NCBI GenBank assembly: GCA_028284365.1
Contig: JANQRW010000084.1
Span: 1-61,459 of the forward strand
Reading direction: 5' to 3'
DNA length: 61,459 bases
Source of the DNA: Marinicella sp.
Lineage (GTDB): Bacteria; Pseudomonadota; Gammaproteobacteria; Xanthomonadales; Marinicellaceae
Shown: positions 61,135 through 61,459 of the stretch, piece by piece
Position numbering within the stretch: position 1 is the stretch's first letter
How the letters are laid out: each line of letters begins with the position of its first letter
The notes under the pieces: generated by a model
Database searches by the model: none
The model's input: the letters and a program-made list of their open reading frames with translations, nothing else
What the model was told of the DNA's origin: nothing
Made by a program: the position numbers and the translations under genes

Positions 61135-61459
61135 GTTTGACCTATTTTTACAGTTATAAAAGGGTGTTCAGGTTGAATTTTCCTCAACGCTTCAGCCAAT
61201 GATTCTTTAGGCTCCCAAAATGGCTCGTGCGTTAACTGAAATGTACCCCAATGAATACCCACTGAAAATTCAGACTGGATGTTTGTGTGAGTTTGTATGG
61301 CCTGTTCAGGATCTATATGTTGTGGCGACATAAAATACCTGGGTGCATAGGCTCCTATAGGAAGGAATGCTCTTGGGTCTTCGGTCTCTGTTCCGGACTC
61401 GACTCTAACACCTATATCCCTATAGGCGTCGGTCTCTGTTCCGGACTCGACTCTAACAC
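61110..61459 (-). CDS. C-terminal part of a NAPE-PLD-type MBL-fold hydrolase, interrupted by an in-frame repeat
   Basis: Partial: the 5' part lies beyond the window. The last ~90 codons read [20 protein letters not shown], then [20 protein letters not shown], then a typical tail. This is the C-terminus of the N-acyl-phosphatidylethanolamine phospholipase D/UlaG-like metallo-hydrolases, including the ligand His of GIHWGTF. A shorter ORF from the internal Met at 61331 is not the real start. Upstream of LPIGAY the frame stays open through two copies of a 48-bp repeat encoding [16 protein letters not shown], replacing the expected link to the upstream GDTGY motif. Confidence 0.8.
   Translation of the reverse strand, partial: VRVESGTETDAYRDIGVRVESGTETEDPRAFLPIGAYAPRYFMSPQHIDPEQAIQTHTNIQSEFSVGIHWGTFQLTHEPFWEPKESLAEALRKIQPEHPFITVKIGQTYSVDLDW
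61381..61459. repeat. 48-bp in-frame tandem repeat reaching the window end
   Basis: A 31-bp identical block (TCGGTCTCTGTTCCGGACTC plus 11 more) occurs at 61381-61411 and 61429-61459, spaced by 17 nt containing the palindrome CCTATATCCCTATAGG; the period is 48 bp (16 codons). The window ends exactly at the end of the second copy, as expected if an assembly broke inside a longer array. Another CCTATAGG palindrome lies just before the first copy (61354-61361). Confidence 0.9.

Noticed and set aside
61381..61459. Two identical 31-bp repeats with a short spacer, CRISPR-like at first sight
   Set aside because: The spacer is only 17 nt, is itself a palindrome, and the whole unit is an open reading frame of a hydrolase. 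It is a tandem repeat.

Overview
The window looks like about 61 kb of chromosome from a free-living, probably marine gammaproteobacterium of moderate-to-low GC (roughly 40 % by eye). MetJ, CsiV directly behind Mfd, a HmuTUV/HugZ haem system, GlnRS and classical Fur boxes all fit a gammaproteobacterium. A Marinicella-like lineage is possible but is only an impression. I saw no tRNA, rRNA, CRISPR array, transposase or phage gene. Both window ends look like repeat or contig-end sequence.

Layout. 0-9.5 kb: a CxxCH lipoprotein, a DUF1338 enzyme, a decayed LysR gene, glnS, a VOC protein, a PEBP-type secreted protein, an AraC regulator, an esterase/metallo-hydrolase pair and an aspartoacylase-like peptidase. 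9.6-16 kb: a Cu(I)/Ag(I) efflux operon (a Cys/His/Met-rich exported protein, then cusC-cusB-cusA). 16-24.4 kb: a penicillin-acylase-type hydrolase and the core cluster rpsF-rpsR-rplI / dnaB-alr-transporter with an S6:S18-type leader hairpin. 24.6-30.3 kb: mfd-csiV-yceI and fabI. 30.3-33.8 kb: a Tricorn-like protease followed by a 54-aa basic protein whose reading frame contains its own terminator.

33.9-47.8 kb is an iron/haem region. It holds three membrane genes ending in a PepSY protein, a TonB-dependent receptor opposite a degenerate Fur-like protein, and a haem regulon. In the haem regulon a DUF6607 protein, HmuT, HmuU, HmuV, a HugZ haem oxygenase and a ferredoxin-NADP reductase lie opposite a haem receptor, with one Fur box between. 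The apparent logic is haem import by receptor and ABC transporter, haem opening by HugZ, and electrons from Fpr.

48-54 kb: a TetR-RND efflux operon, apparently starting from a leaderless transcript, followed by selO. 54-60.4 kb: a leftward group with an LVIVD-type protein, an amidohydrolase, PepP, an alkyltransferase-like protein, an unknown membrane protein and trpS. The right end carries a small exported protein, metJ with its own met boxes, and the 3' part of a NAPE-PLD-type hydrolase whose coding sequence contains an in-frame 48-bp tandem repeat running into the window edge.

Best leads for something undescribed: the in-frame repeat at 61381-61459, the terminator-containing ORF at 30318-30482, the vestigial Fur-like protein at 39494-40093, the leaderless TetR promoter at 47946-47982 and the structured element between the rpsF and mfd promoters.
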